NCBI GenBank assembly: GCA_024682075.1
Contig: JAIKZQ010000031.1
Span: 28,129-92,128, forward strand
DNA length: 64,000 nt
Direction: 5' to 3'
Origin: Lachnospiraceae bacterium
GTDB lineage: Bacteria; Bacillota; Clostridia; Lachnospirales; Lachnospiraceae
Numbering within the stretch: the stretch's first letter is position 1; each line of letters opens with the position of its first letter. A program made the position numbers and the translations under genes. Positions 36,894 to 46,355 of this stretch are shown piece after piece. A model generated the notes under the pieces. It searched no databases, was not told the origin of the DNA, and saw only the letters and a list, made by a program, of their open reading frames with translations.

Positions 36894-38182
36894 TGGCATT
36901 TACAGATATGCAGAGCATATATTCTTCTTTGGGGATAAACGCCAGGGTATTTGACATCTGTGAGGATGTCTTATCCGGACTTGAGGACAGGTTTAAGGCA
37001 ATCGATGAGACAAGTGAGTTTTGCCAGCTCAGAGTCCTTAATGCCTTCCAGAAAAACAATGTGAATGAGAGCTGCCTTCTCGGCACGACCGGATACGGAT
37101 ATAACGATATCGGCAGGGATACTCTCGAAAAAGTGTATGCGGATTATTTTCATGCCGAGGATTGTCTTGTCAGACCGCAGATCACCTGCGGAACTCATGC
37201 GCTTGCTCTTGCACTGATGAGCAATCTCAGGCCCGGCGATGAACTCATGAGCGCTGTCGGAAAGCCTTATGATACTCTGGAGGAAGTGATCGGAATCAGG
37301 CCCTCAAAGGGATCTCTTGCAGAATACGGCATCACATATGCACAGGCCGATCTAAATGACGATGGCACACCGAGTTATGAGAATATAAAGAATGCGATAA
37401 ACGACAGGACAAAGCTCGTTACTATCCAGAGATCAAAAGGTTATCAGACCAGGCCTTCGCTTTCCGTCGAAACGATAGGAAGGATCATTGAGACCGTAAA
37501 ATCAGTCAGAAAAGATATCATATGCATGGTCGACAACTGTTACGGCGAATTTGTCGAAAGGATAGAGCCCACGGATGTCGGTGCCGACATGGTCGTTGGA
37601 TCCCTTATCAAGAATCCCGGCGGCGGTCTTGCCCAGGTGGGCGGATATATTGCCGGAACAAGCGAGTGTATTGAAAATGTTTCATACAGGCTGACGGCTC
37701 CCGGACTCGGAAGGGAGGTCGGCCCTTCGCTTGAGGCTCTTCCCAGGATGTTCCAGGGATTTTTCATGGGACCTGTAGTAACTGCTTCGGCCCTGAAAAG
37801 CGCGATATTTGCGGCAACATTGTTCGAAAAATACGGATTCGGCAGTTTCCCCGCAGGTTCGGAAGACAGGCATGACATAATCCAGGCTATTACCTTTGGA
37901 AAGCCCGAAAGTCTTATTGCTTTCTGCGAGGGTATACAGTCCGCAGCTCCCGTCGATTCATCCTATGCTCCTGAACCATGGGATATGCCGGGTTATGATT
38001 CCAAGGTCATAATGGCCGCAGGAGCCTTTGTTTCCGGTTCCTCGATCGAACTTTCGGCTGACGGACCTTTAAGAGAGCCCTATACCGCATATTTCCAGGG
38101 CGGCATTTCATGGCCTCACGGCAAATTCGGAATTATCAAGGCCTTCCAAACATTAGTAGATAAAGGGCTCGTTTTATGTTAA
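36893..38182 (+). CDS. Aluminium-resistance / methionine gamma-lyase-like PLP protein (YnbB family)
   Basis: 429 residues from ATG 36893 (AGAGG about 10 bases upstream). PLP-enzyme fold: substrate-side GTTGYGYNDIGRDTLEKVYA at about 60-78, PQITCGTHALALALM and the Schiff-base region SLIKNPGGG (Lys at about 241). Family COG4100 is annotated as aluminium resistance or cystathionine beta-lyase-like; the activity is not established. In Bacillus ynbB also lies near miaA/hfq, as here next to miaA. Confidence 0.88.
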   Translation: MAFTDMQSIYSSLGINARVFDICEDVLSGLEDRFKAIDETSEFCQLRVLNAFQKNNVNESCLLGTTGYGYNDIGRDTLEKVYADYFHAEDCLVRPQITCGTHALALALMSNLRPGDELMSAVGKPYDTLEEVIGIRPSKGSLAEYGITYAQADLNDDGTPSYENIKNAINDRTKLVTIQRSKGYQTRPSLSVETIGRIIETVKSVRKDIICMVDNCYGEFVERIEPTDVGADMVVGSLIKNPGGGLAQVGGYIAGTSECIENVSYRLTAPGLGREVGPSLEALPRMFQGFFMGPVVTASALKSAIFAATLFEKYGFGSFPAGSEDRHDIIQAITFGKPESLIAFCEGIQSAAPVDSSYAPEPWDMPGYDSKVIMAAGAFVSGSSIELSADGPLREPYTAYFQGGISWPHGKFGIIKAFQTLVDKGLVLC

Positions 38183-38255
38183 AATACTATGTCGGGTTCG
38201 GCTTTCTTTCAGGAATTAACCGGATCTTTTGGTGATTTTTGAGTTAGGAGCATTT

Positions 38256-38498
38256 ATGAAGTACAGAGGCTGGATCTTGTTTTTCATGATCGTTATAGGT
38301 TTCATTCTCGGAAATCTTATCGGTCAGCTCAGCGGATGGGAGTTTTTGTCCTATGGCGGAGTTTTCGGGCTTACATCGCCCGTTGAATTGAATCTCGGAT
38401 TCCTGATACTTACCTTCGGTCTTACTTTTAACATCAACATTGCGGGAATCCTGGGAATAATCATTGCTTTTGTTGTTTTTAAGTTCATAAAGGTCTGA
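38256..38498 (+). CDS. DUF4321 small membrane protein
   Basis: 80 residues from ATG 38256, preceded by AGGAG. Two membrane helices (about 5-25 and 45-78) with GFILGNLIGQ between. DUF4321 is a Clostridia protein typically located next to radC-mreB, as here. Function unknown. Confidence 0.8.
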   Translation: MKYRGWILFFMIVIGFILGNLIGQLSGWEFLSYGGVFGLTSPVELNLGFLILTFGLTFNINIAGILGIIIAFVVFKFIKV

Positions 38499-38534
38499 TC
38501 TGCATTTTCGTCCCGGAGAAGGGGAAAGGAATGC

Positions 38535-39218
38535 ATGAACAATAACAGATCTGAAGAAATGCCTTACGAAAGATTCGAGAAACTCGGACCGTCATCCCTT
38601 ACCGATCCCGAACTTCTCGCAATAATCCTGAGGACCGGCACAAAGGGCAGCGATGCTGTCGACATTTCCAAAAAAGTCCTTGAACTCGGCAAGTATCCGA
38701 GATGCGGTTTTCTGGGACTGTATGATGCCGACATAAAGCAGCTCGAGAAGATCCCGGGTATCGGGAGAGTAAAGGCAATAAAGCTTAAATGCCTGGCTGA
38801 GATAGCACTCAGAATGCATGAGAGCAGATACAGGGAGGGGCTTAATGTCAAGAGCGCCCTTACCGTTGCGGATTATTACATGGAAAGGCTCAGGCATAAT
38901 AAGGCGGAATGCGTTATGCTTTTAAGCCTTGATAATAAGGGGCGCATCCTGAGAGAGTCCATTATCTCAAAAGGGAGCGTTAACAGGTCAATGGCCCCTG
39001 TAAGGAGCATACTCCTGGAAGCACTAAGTGCCGAGGCAGTCAACATCATTTTGCTGCATAATCACCCAAGCGGTGATCCTTCTCCTTCATCGGATGACAG
39101 GGCACTTACGGCAAAATTACATGAAAGTTGCAGGATGATCGAGATCCCGCTTCTGGATCACATAATCATCGGCGATAACAAATACTACAGTTTTAAAGAA
39201 TCCGGAGAACTTAACTGA
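38535..39218 (+). CDS. radC: RadC/JAB-domain protein
   Basis: 227 residues. Helix-hairpin-helix IPGIGRVKAIKLKCLAE (about 70-88) followed by the JAMM metalloprotease-like motif with HNHPSGDPSPSSDD (about 174-187). The name comes from an E. coli mutant later reassigned; the molecular role is uncertain. Standard position upstream of mreB. Confidence 0.93.
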   Translation: MNNNRSEEMPYERFEKLGPSSLTDPELLAIILRTGTKGSDAVDISKKVLELGKYPRCGFLGLYDADIKQLEKIPGIGRVKAIKLKCLAEIALRMHESRYREGLNVKSALTVADYYMERLRHNKAECVMLLSLDNKGRILRESIISKGSVNRSMAPVRSILLEALSAEAVNIILLHNHPSGDPSPSSDDRALTAKLHESCRMIEIPLLDHIIIGDNKYYSFKESGELN

Positions 39219-39241
39219 TTTATCCGGCAGAAAGGATCCAT

Positions 39242-40252
39242 ATGGCAGCTAATGCATACGGCATCGATCTTGGTACTAATCATATCAAGATTTTTAACAA
39301 CAACGACAATACCATAACCATTCAGAAGAACATGATCGCCATAAAGGACGAGACTGAGTTTTTCGCATATGGTGATTCCGCATATGAGATGCATGAGAAG
39401 GCTCCTTCCAATATCCAGATCTCATATCCTCTTTCGTGCGGCGTCATCTCGGACCTTCATAATGTCGAGCTTTTGGTCAAGTACCTCATTACCGACCTTC
39501 AGGGCGGACAGCTCAAGAGTGCTGATTTCCTCATCGCGGTTCCTTATGACATCACCGATGTTGAAAAGAGGGCATTCTACGATCTTCTGAAAGAAGCAGG
39601 CATCAAGGCTCACAAGATCTATGTTGCCCAGATGGCCATAGCTGACGGAATAGGAATGGGCATCGATGTCAAGAATGCTGTCGGTGTGCTGGTCGTGAAT
39701 GTCGGATTTGAGACTACCGAGATTTCCGTGCTTTCTCTCGGAGGCATAGTGTTATCCAAACTCATCAAGGAAGGCGGTCTTAAGTTTGACGATTCCATCA
39801 GAGGCGCGGTGAGAAACGAGTTCGGTCTCATGATAGGAGGCAAGACTGCTGAAGATGTCAAGAAGAAGCTTAAGGACCTTGAAAAAGAAGGAAAGGGAGC
39901 TTTAGTCTACGGCAGGGACATAGTCACCGGACTTCCCGTGCAGAGAGAGATCCCCACCAAGCTCATTGTCGATTCTCTTGAGGGAGACTTCAAGACCATC
40001 ATAGATAACATCAAGTTCATACTTGAGAGAACTCCGCCCGAACTGTCGGCGGATATCTTCAGGAACGGAATATACCTTACCGGAGGAGCAAGCCAGGTAT
40101 CACATCTGGTTGAGAGGATTGCTGACGGCACCGGACTTAAAGTCAATATAACCGATGAGCCTCTTACTTCAACTGCATACGGTCTCGGAAGGATAATCCA
40201 GGATCCCGATTTTGCCGGTCTTGCACAGAGTGCAGAGGGAATGGGTAAATGA
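39242..40252 (+). CDS. mreB: MreB-like actin homologue with lost ATPase residues
   Basis: 336 residues, same length as typical MreB. Phosphate-1 loop GIDLGTNHIK and the adenosine motif IYLTGGASQVSHL are recognisable. The phosphate-2 loop, normally VVDIGGGTTEV, reads VVNVGFETTEI (Asn153, Gly155-Phe-Glu157). The catalytic Glu in the usual EPMAAAIG is replaced: AQMAIADG (Ala129, Gln130). ATP hydrolysis is therefore doubtful. Yet it heads the intact mreC-mreD-PBP2 operon (ATGA overlap with mreC), so I infer a functional pseudo-actin scaffold, perhaps co-polymerising with another MreB encoded elsewhere. Confidence 0.85.
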   Translation: MAANAYGIDLGTNHIKIFNNNDNTITIQKNMIAIKDETEFFAYGDSAYEMHEKAPSNIQISYPLSCGVISDLHNVELLVKYLITDLQGGQLKSADFLIAVPYDITDVEKRAFYDLLKEAGIKAHKIYVAQMAIADGIGMGIDVKNAVGVLVVNVGFETTEISVLSLGGIVLSKLIKEGGLKFDDSIRGAVRNEFGLMIGGKTAEDVKKKLKDLEKEGKGALVYGRDIVTGLPVQREIPTKLIVDSLEGDFKTIIDNIKFILERTPPELSADIFRNGIYLTGGASQVSHLVERIADGTGLKVNITDEPLTSTAYGLGRIIQDPDFAGLAQSAEGMGK

Positions 40253-41118
40253 GTCCTATCGTAAAATCAAAGGGGGAGAGATTTACTCTGCCGGGTAAAT
40301 ATCTCCTCCTTATTTTAACTTGCATATGCATTTTGCTGATGATACTGACCTACGGTACATCAGTTTTTGACGTGCCTGTCAATTCCGTTGCCGGAACGAT
40401 CCTTGTTCCTTTCGAAAGGGGAATCTCCAGAGCGGGAGAGTGGCTCAGGAACAGAAAAGAAGAACTTGCTTCGGTTCAATCCCTTCTTGAGGAAAATGAA
40501 CAACTCAGGGAGAGGATTGCCGATCTTACCGAAGAAAATACCATCCTGACACAGGAAAGGTACGAGCTCATCGAAATGCAGAATCTTCTTGAGCTTTCCG
40601 AAACTTACTATTCATATAACAAGGTCGGAGCCAGGATCATAGCTAAGGAGCCCGGCAACTGGTATGATTCCTTCATTATCGACAAGGGTACCGATGACGG
40701 ACTTGCACTTGACATGAATGTCATTGCCGGCGGCGGTCTTGTCGGCAGGATCACCAAGATAGGCCCCAACTGGGCCAGAGTTACATCCATCATATCGGAC
40801 GGAGTCAATGTCAGCGGACAGGTTGTTTCCTCGGACCTGACACTTATCGTTTCCGGAGATCTGAGCCTTGCGGGAATGGGGCTTCTCAGGTTTTCACAGC
40901 TTTCGGATCCCGATGATCTTGTCATAAAGGGTGACAAGATAGTGACCAGCAATATCAGTGACAAATATCTGCCGGGGCTTCTGATAGGATATATCGACAC
41001 TGTCACCGATGATGCAAATAATCTGACCGAATCCGGTACGATCGTGTGTGCTACCGATTTTGAACATCTAGAGACGGTACTTGTCATTACCGACATGAAG
41101 ATTGACGATTACGAATGA
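40249..41118 (+). CDS. mreC: Rod shape-determining protein MreC
   Basis: 289 residues. One membrane helix (about 16-38), a coiled coil (about 68-108, rich in Leu/Glu: LLEENEQLRERIADLTEEN), then the beta-barrel pair of MreC with ARIIAKEPGNWYDSFIIDKG and GLVGRITKIGPNWARV. Links MreB to PBP2 on the outer face of the membrane. Overlaps mreB and mreD by 4 nt each. Confidence 0.94.
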   Translation: MSPIVKSKGERFTLPGKYLLLILTCICILLMILTYGTSVFDVPVNSVAGTILVPFERGISRAGEWLRNRKEELASVQSLLEENEQLRERIADLTEENTILTQERYELIEMQNLLELSETYYSYNKVGARIIAKEPGNWYDSFIIDKGTDDGLALDMNVIAGGGLVGRITKIGPNWARVTSIISDGVNVSGQVVSSDLTLIVSGDLSLAGMGLLRFSQLSDPDDLVIKGDKIVTSNISDKYLPGLLIGYIDTVTDDANNLTESGTIVCATDFEHLETVLVITDMKIDDYE

Positions 41119-41639
41119 TCCAGAGAATCTTAGTTGCAATTTCCATACCTTTTTTCTTCCTGCTTCAATCATGTGTCTTCACATACATGAAGCTTGGTGA
41201 CATCGTACCCAATTTCATGGTTCTGATCGCCTGTATATACGGATTTTTCTACGGAGAGAAGACCGGTGCGATCTGCGGATTCTTCTGCGGGCTTCTCATA
41301 GACATATTCTTCAGCCCAATGCTCGGGATGAATGCACTGATCATTATGCTGATAGCGTACATTAACGGCGGTTTCAGCGATCTTTTCTATGCCGAGGATA
41401 TCAGGCTCCCCATGATACTCATCACCCTCAGCGATGTTTCATACGGACTTATGTATTACATCATCGCTTTTCTTCTGAGGGGAAGACTCGGGATCGGAAG
41501 CTACATACTTAACGTTATCTTTCCGGAAGTGTTCTACACACTTCTGGTTTCACTCGTGATCTATCCGATACTGCTCGGAATAGATACTCTTTTCAAGAAT
41601 TACCGCATCAGGAAGGAAAGAGAAAAACAGGATGTTTGA
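41115..41639 (+). CDS. mreD: Rod shape-determining protein MreD
   Basis: 174 residues, about five membrane helices with few polar residues. The pattern VPNFMVLIACIYGFFYGEKTGA and GFFCGLLIDIFF matches MreD. The end (KEREKQDV) overlaps the PBP2 start by 8 nt. Confidence 0.9.
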   Translation: MIQRILVAISIPFFFLLQSCVFTYMKLGDIVPNFMVLIACIYGFFYGEKTGAICGFFCGLLIDIFFSPMLGMNALIIMLIAYINGGFSDLFYAEDIRLPMILITLSDVSYGLMYYIIAFLLRGRLGIGSYILNVIFPEVFYTLLVSLVIYPILLGIDTLFKNYRIRKEREKQDV

Positions 41640-44499
41640 CGGACTCAGGGAAAGGATAATCAGTATCTTCACAAGCCGTGTGACGATAATTTATCTGATC
41701 ATGGTCTTTCTTTGCGGCGTCCTTCTTTACAGATGCTTCTTTCTTCAGATAATCAAGGGTCAGGAATTTCTCGATAACTTTATTCTTGAGCAGGAGAAGA
41801 TCAGGGACATCATGCCCACGAGAGGCAATATCTATGACCGCAACGGCAATCTTCTGGCATATAACGAGCTTGCTTATTCGGTCAACATTGAGGATACGTT
41901 TGAAGCCGGATCCGGTAAGGATGCCAAGCTTAATGAGCTCATCTTCAATCTTGTAAAGCTCATTGAGAAAAACGGCGACAGCATTGATTCCGATTTCAGG
42001 ATCGCACTTGATGCCGACGGTGAGTTCATGTATACGGTATCAGGTTCGCAGCTAAAGAGATTCCTTGCCGATGTATATGATCATCTTGATGTAAATGACC
42101 TGACCGAAGAAGAACTGAACTCAACACCCGTTCAGGTAATGATCTACCTGAGCAGGAATTCCGGCAGGGGTTACAGATTCGCAGTCGGACAGCTGGCAGA
42201 TCCCGAGGACAGAAAGTCGGACTTCATAGCAGGCAAGGGTTATACCAACCATGAGTGGCTTCAGATAGTTGCCATCAGATATGCCATGAGCCTCACCGCA
42301 TACAGAAAGTATATCGGAACAACCGTAGCGACCGATGTTTCAAGGGAAACCGTCGCACTCATCATGGAGAATTCCGACATTCTTCCCGGAGTAACGATCC
42401 AGGAAGACACTATCCGCAGATATGTTAACAGTGTGTACTTTGCACACATACTCGGCTATACCGGCAGGATCTCTTCCGAGGAGATCGAGGCACTCAATCA
42501 GAGAATGATAGACGAGGGTGCGTCTGAGGGAACATATACGTATGAGGATGTAGTAGGCAAGTCCGGAATTGAGAGTTACATGGAGACCGTCCTTCAGGGC
42601 GTCAAGGGCTATGAGAGAGTTATGGTCGATAATACCGGTAAGGTTCTCGCGGTTCTTGAACACAGGGATGCGATCAGAGGGCAGGATGTTTATCTGTCCA
42701 TCGACATGGACCTTACGATACAGCTTTACGACATAACCGAAAGAAAGCTTGCATATATCCTGACCCAGAAGATCCAGAATGCAAAATATGCCGTAAGGAC
42801 CACTGACTCCGTCAAGACGATACCTATCGCGGATGTGTATTATGCTCTGTTCAGAAACAGCGTGCTTGACGTGAATCATTTTTCCGCAGATGATGCACTT
42901 GAAATGGAGCAGGAGGTATACGGAAGATATCTTTCGTACAAGGAAACCGTATACAACACTCTCGAGCAGGGCATCAGGAATACCAGGACTCCATATGAAA
43001 AACTGAGTGATGAATATCAGGTTTACCAGTATTACATTGTCAGGCTCCTTATAAGTAACGGTGTCATTATGAGCTCGCAGCTCGATGAAAATGACAGCCT
43101 TTACAAGGAGTGGAACGCAGAAGGAAATGTCAGCCTCGGTGATCTTCTTGAGCATGCCATCGCAATGGGATGGGTCGACATCTCCAAACTTGAACTTGAT
43201 GCCAGGTATGCGGATTCTTCCGAGATCTTCGATGCGCTTATAGTCAAGATCTTGGAGCTGTGCGATTCTGACAGCGAGTATCAGGTGAGATTCTATAAGT
43301 ACATGATACTTAATGACAAAATCTCCGGTTACATGGTCTGCAGGCTTCTTTACGAACAGCAGGCGATCAATATCCCCGCTAATGACATGAACCTTCTGAA
43401 TGCCGGATCCATTTCCGCTTTCACTTTCATGATGAACAGGATTGCCAATCTTGACGTTACTCCCGCACAGCTTGCGCTTGAGCCGTGTAACGGCTCTGTT
43501 GTCATGACCAATCCCAATAACGGTCAGATACTGGCACTTGTGTCTTATCCCGGATACGACAATAACCTGATGGCCAACCATGTCGATGCGGCTTATTACA
43601 ACAGGCTCATTAATGATGATTCTTCACCGCTTCTGAACTTTGCAACCCAGTACAAGTCGGCTCCCGGATCAACATTCAAGATTGTATCTGCAACGGCGGG
43701 CCTTTGTGAGGGTATCATCAACACATCGACTCTCTTTAATTGTTCGGGAATATTCAACGAGATCGAGCCTCCGCCCAAATGTACCGCAGTTCACGGCAAT
43801 GAGACCGTCCGGTCTGCAATCAGGGATTCGTGTAATCTGTATTTCTTCCATGTTGGATACAGATTTGCTACGCAGAACGGATACTACGATGACAAGGCCG
43901 GTCTTGAAATACTGTATAAATATGCGGACATGTATGGCCTTACACAGAGGTCCGGAATTGAGATATCCGAATATGACCCCGATGTATCGGATCTGGACTC
44001 GGTACGTTCTTATATAGGACAGGGTACCAATGCATTCACAACGACCCAGCTTGCCAGGTATGTTTCTTCGATTGCAAACGGCGGGACAACTTATGACCTG
44101 ACACTGCTTGACCACATAGAGGATTCATACGGCAGGACGGTCTGGACATATGAACCTGTTGTGTATAATACGGTCACTATGGAAGACTATCAATGGAATG
44201 CCATTATAGGCGGAATGATCGACGGTGTTGAAGCCAAGCCTTATTTTGCTGATATTCCCGTTAGTGTTGCGGGCAAGACCGGAACGGCTCAGCAGTCAAG
44301 ATCAAAGCCCGACCATGCGCTTTACATTGCCTTTGCTCCCGCAAACGGACAGGCTGAGGTTGCCTTGAGCGTTCGTATTCCTTTCGGATTCTATTCAGAT
44401 TATGCGGCGCAGCTGGCTCATGAATGTCTGCAGGCATATTATCATGTGAAACCCGAAACAGATCAGTCGTCATTCCAGACAATTGAGACAAGAGATTAG
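41632..44499 (+). CDS. mrdA: Penicillin-binding protein 2 (class B transpeptidase, large insert)
   Basis: 955 residues. N-terminal membrane helix (about 16-38), PBP dimerisation region with RGNIYDRNGNLLAYN, transpeptidase with SxxK in PGSTFKIVSA, SxN in DSCNLYFF and KTGTAQQS near the C-terminus. Between about residues 360 and 610 is a helical, acidic, Tyr-rich insert ahead of the transpeptidase, which makes it some 250 residues longer than typical MrdA; Lachnospiraceae/Clostridia forms share this kind of length. Elongation-specific cross-linking enzyme working with RodA (45182). Confidence 0.92.
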   Translation: MFDGLRERIISIFTSRVTIIYLIMVFLCGVLLYRCFFLQIIKGQEFLDNFILEQEKIRDIMPTRGNIYDRNGNLLAYNELAYSVNIEDTFEAGSGKDAKLNELIFNLVKLIEKNGDSIDSDFRIALDADGEFMYTVSGSQLKRFLADVYDHLDVNDLTEEELNSTPVQVMIYLSRNSGRGYRFAVGQLADPEDRKSDFIAGKGYTNHEWLQIVAIRYAMSLTAYRKYIGTTVATDVSRETVALIMENSDILPGVTIQEDTIRRYVNSVYFAHILGYTGRISSEEIEALNQRMIDEGASEGTYTYEDVVGKSGIESYMETVLQGVKGYERVMVDNTGKVLAVLEHRDAIRGQDVYLSIDMDLTIQLYDITERKLAYILTQKIQNAKYAVRTTDSVKTIPIADVYYALFRNSVLDVNHFSADDALEMEQEVYGRYLSYKETVYNTLEQGIRNTRTPYEKLSDEYQVYQYYIVRLLISNGVIMSSQLDENDSLYKEWNAEGNVSLGDLLEHAIAMGWVDISKLELDARYADSSEIFDALIVKILELCDSDSEYQVRFYKYMILNDKISGYMVCRLLYEQQAINIPANDMNLLNAGSISAFTFMMNRIANLDVTPAQLALEPCNGSVVMTNPNNGQILALVSYPGYDNNLMANHVDAAYYNRLINDDSSPLLNFATQYKSAPGSTFKIVSATAGLCEGIINTSTLFNCSGIFNEIEPPPKCTAVHGNETVRSAIRDSCNLYFFHVGYRFATQNGYYDDKAGLEILYKYADMYGLTQRSGIEISEYDPDVSDLDSVRSYIGQGTNAFTTTQLARYVSSIANGGTTYDLTLLDHIEDSYGRTVWTYEPVVYNTVTMEDYQWNAIIGGMIDGVEAKPYFADIPVSVAGKTGTAQQSRSKPDHALYIAFAPANGQAEVALSVRIPFGFYSDYAAQLAHECLQAYYHVKPETDQSSFQTIETRD

Positions 44500-44514
44500 C
44501 ATTTTAGAGATCAT

Positions 44515-45207
44515 ATGAATCAGGGTGCGATTTTAAAAAGCTATAACGGTGCGCTGAAGCTCATTCTCGATCCGGAAATGAGCTTTAACGAGGTGCTGGC
44601 ATGTGTCAGGGATAAATTCTATGAGTCCCGCAAATTCCTCGGAACAGGCAGCATAATCCTCGATATTGACGGCAGGAAATTGTCCGAAATCGAGGAATCG
44701 CTCATAATCGACGCTATAAGTGCAAGCTGTGACGTGAGCATTTCATGCATTGTCGGCAAGAATGAGGAAGACCAGGAGCATATCAGAAAAGTCACCGAGA
44801 TTTTGAACGAAAGACTTAATGACAAGGAAATGTGCAGGATCCTGCACGGTTCCGTGATGAACAGACAGGTGATAGATGTCGCGGACAGCATTATCGTGTT
44901 CGGAGACGTCAATCCCGGAAGCGAGATAAAAAGCGGCGGAAGCATCATCATCCTTGGAGGATTGTACGGCAAGGCCCATGCCGGTGCTTCGGGAGATGAG
45001 TCAGCTTTCGTTTGTGCCATAGAACTTGAGGCCCAGGAACTTATCATCGGTGAAAAGAAATACGAACCCGAGACCAAGCCCGTATGGTCCGCAGTCCTTA
45101 AGAGTTCTCCGAAAGTTGCAAGGATAAGCGACGGAGAGATCACCATAAGCCCATTGAACAGGGTGGTTATGGAGAAGATTTATGAATCTAAAAAATTACA
45201 GGCTTAA
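44515..45207 (+). CDS. minC: Septum site-determining protein MinC
   Basis: 230 residues. N-terminal MinC_N fold (about 1-100), C-terminal beta-helix with GDVNPGSEIKSGGSIIILGG and GKAHAGASGDESAFVCAIEL. Inhibits FtsZ assembly and normally acts with MinD; the typical cluster is minC-minD-minE-rodA. Here minC runs directly into rodA with a 26-nt overlap and no minD or minE. The tail is complete (SDGEITISPLNR), so the gene is not truncated. Confidence 0.93.
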   Translation: MNQGAILKSYNGALKLILDPEMSFNEVLACVRDKFYESRKFLGTGSIILDIDGRKLSEIEESLIIDAISASCDVSISCIVGKNEEDQEHIRKVTEILNERLNDKEMCRILHGSVMNRQVIDVADSIIVFGDVNPGSEIKSGGSIIILGGLYGKAHAGASGDESAFVCAIELEAQELIIGEKKYEPETKPVWSAVLKSSPKVARISDGEITISPLNRVVMEKIYESKKLQA

Positions 45208-46351
45208 GGATTATGATTTCAAGTTAATACTGTTTACGCTTGCGCTTTCCACCATCGGAGTTTTTGCGATCAGTTCTGCCATGGGTGAAGCCGGAGCCGA
45301 TAATGTCAAGAAGCAGATTGGCGGCATCATCGTCGGGAGTGTGTTCATGATAATCGCATCACTGATAGATTATCATTTCATTCTCAAATTCTGGATCCCG
45401 ATATATGCCTTTACCATCGTGATCCTGTTTTTCGTCATTTTCGGAGGCGAGACGACCAACAATGCCCAGAGATGGTTCAGGATAGGCTCCATAAGGTTCC
45501 AGCCGTCTGAGCTGAGCAAGTTGCTGTTGATTTTATTTTTTGCCTCGTTTATTATGAAATATAAGGAAAAAATCGGCAGTTTTCACCTGCTTTTGGTATG
45601 TATGGGACTGTTTCTGGTGCCGTTTTTTCTTGTCTATAAGCAGCCCGATCTGTCAACCAGTATCGTTCTGATATTCATCTTTGCATCGATAATGTTTGCC
45701 GGAGGGATCAAGAAGAGGATAATCCTTATCACTCTGCTTGTGACTGTGCCTCTCGGGGCTGTTTTTATAAGTTATATCCTTAATCCCGATAACGAGGTTC
45801 TTGAAGAATATCAGCTGAAGAGGATCTACGGATATCTGAATCCCGAAGATTATCCCGATATCGCTTATCAGCAGAATAATTCCATTACAGCTATCGGGTC
45901 GGGTATGCTTGAAGGAAAAGGTTATAAGAACAACGAGATCACCTCTGTCAAGAATTCCAATTTCATTTCAGAGGCGGAGACCGACTTTATTTTTGCTGTG
46001 ATAGGCGAAGAATTCGGATTTAGGGGGTCCGCGGTCACGATAATCCTGCTGTTTCTTATTTCTCTTGGCTGTCTGTCAGTCGGCATCCGGGCTTCGGATA
46101 CCGCAGGTGCCGTGATATGTGCCGGAATGGGGACTTTCATAGGCATGCAGGGGTTCATGAACATAGGTGTTGCGACCTTCCTGCTTCCTAATACCGGAAT
46201 CCCGCTTCCGTTTGTAAGCTACGGACTCACGTCGCTGGTAACGCTTTATTCGGGACTTGGGGTAGTCCTGAACGTAAGGCTTCAGGTGAAGCATTCCGTC
46301 AATCCGCTGGATGATTTCACCATCAATTTTAACGGAAAGGGGCCGTATTAG
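45182..46351 (+). CDS. rodA: Rod shape-determining protein RodA (SEDS glycosyltransferase)
   Basis: 389 residues, ten or so membrane helices. SEDS motifs: AQRWFRIGSIRFQPSELSKL at about 100-119, VYKQPDLSTS, a large extracytoplasmic loop with YQQNNSITAIGSG and FGEEFGFRG-like FAVIGEEFGFRGS, and LLPNTGIPLPFVSYG near the end. Polymerises glycan strands together with PBP2. Starts inside minC (ATG 45182). Confidence 0.92.
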   Translation: MNLKNYRLKDYDFKLILFTLALSTIGVFAISSAMGEAGADNVKKQIGGIIVGSVFMIIASLIDYHFILKFWIPIYAFTIVILFFVIFGGETTNNAQRWFRIGSIRFQPSELSKLLLILFFASFIMKYKEKIGSFHLLLVCMGLFLVPFFLVYKQPDLSTSIVLIFIFASIMFAGGIKKRIILITLLVTVPLGAVFISYILNPDNEVLEEYQLKRIYGYLNPEDYPDIAYQQNNSITAIGSGMLEGKGYKNNEITSVKNSNFISEAETDFIFAVIGEEFGFRGSAVTIILLFLISLGCLSVGIRASDTAGAVICAGMGTFIGMQGFMNIGVATFLLPNTGIPLPFVSYGLTSLVTLYSGLGVVLNVRLQVKHSVNPLDDFTINFNGKGPY

Positions 46352-46355
46352 GGGA

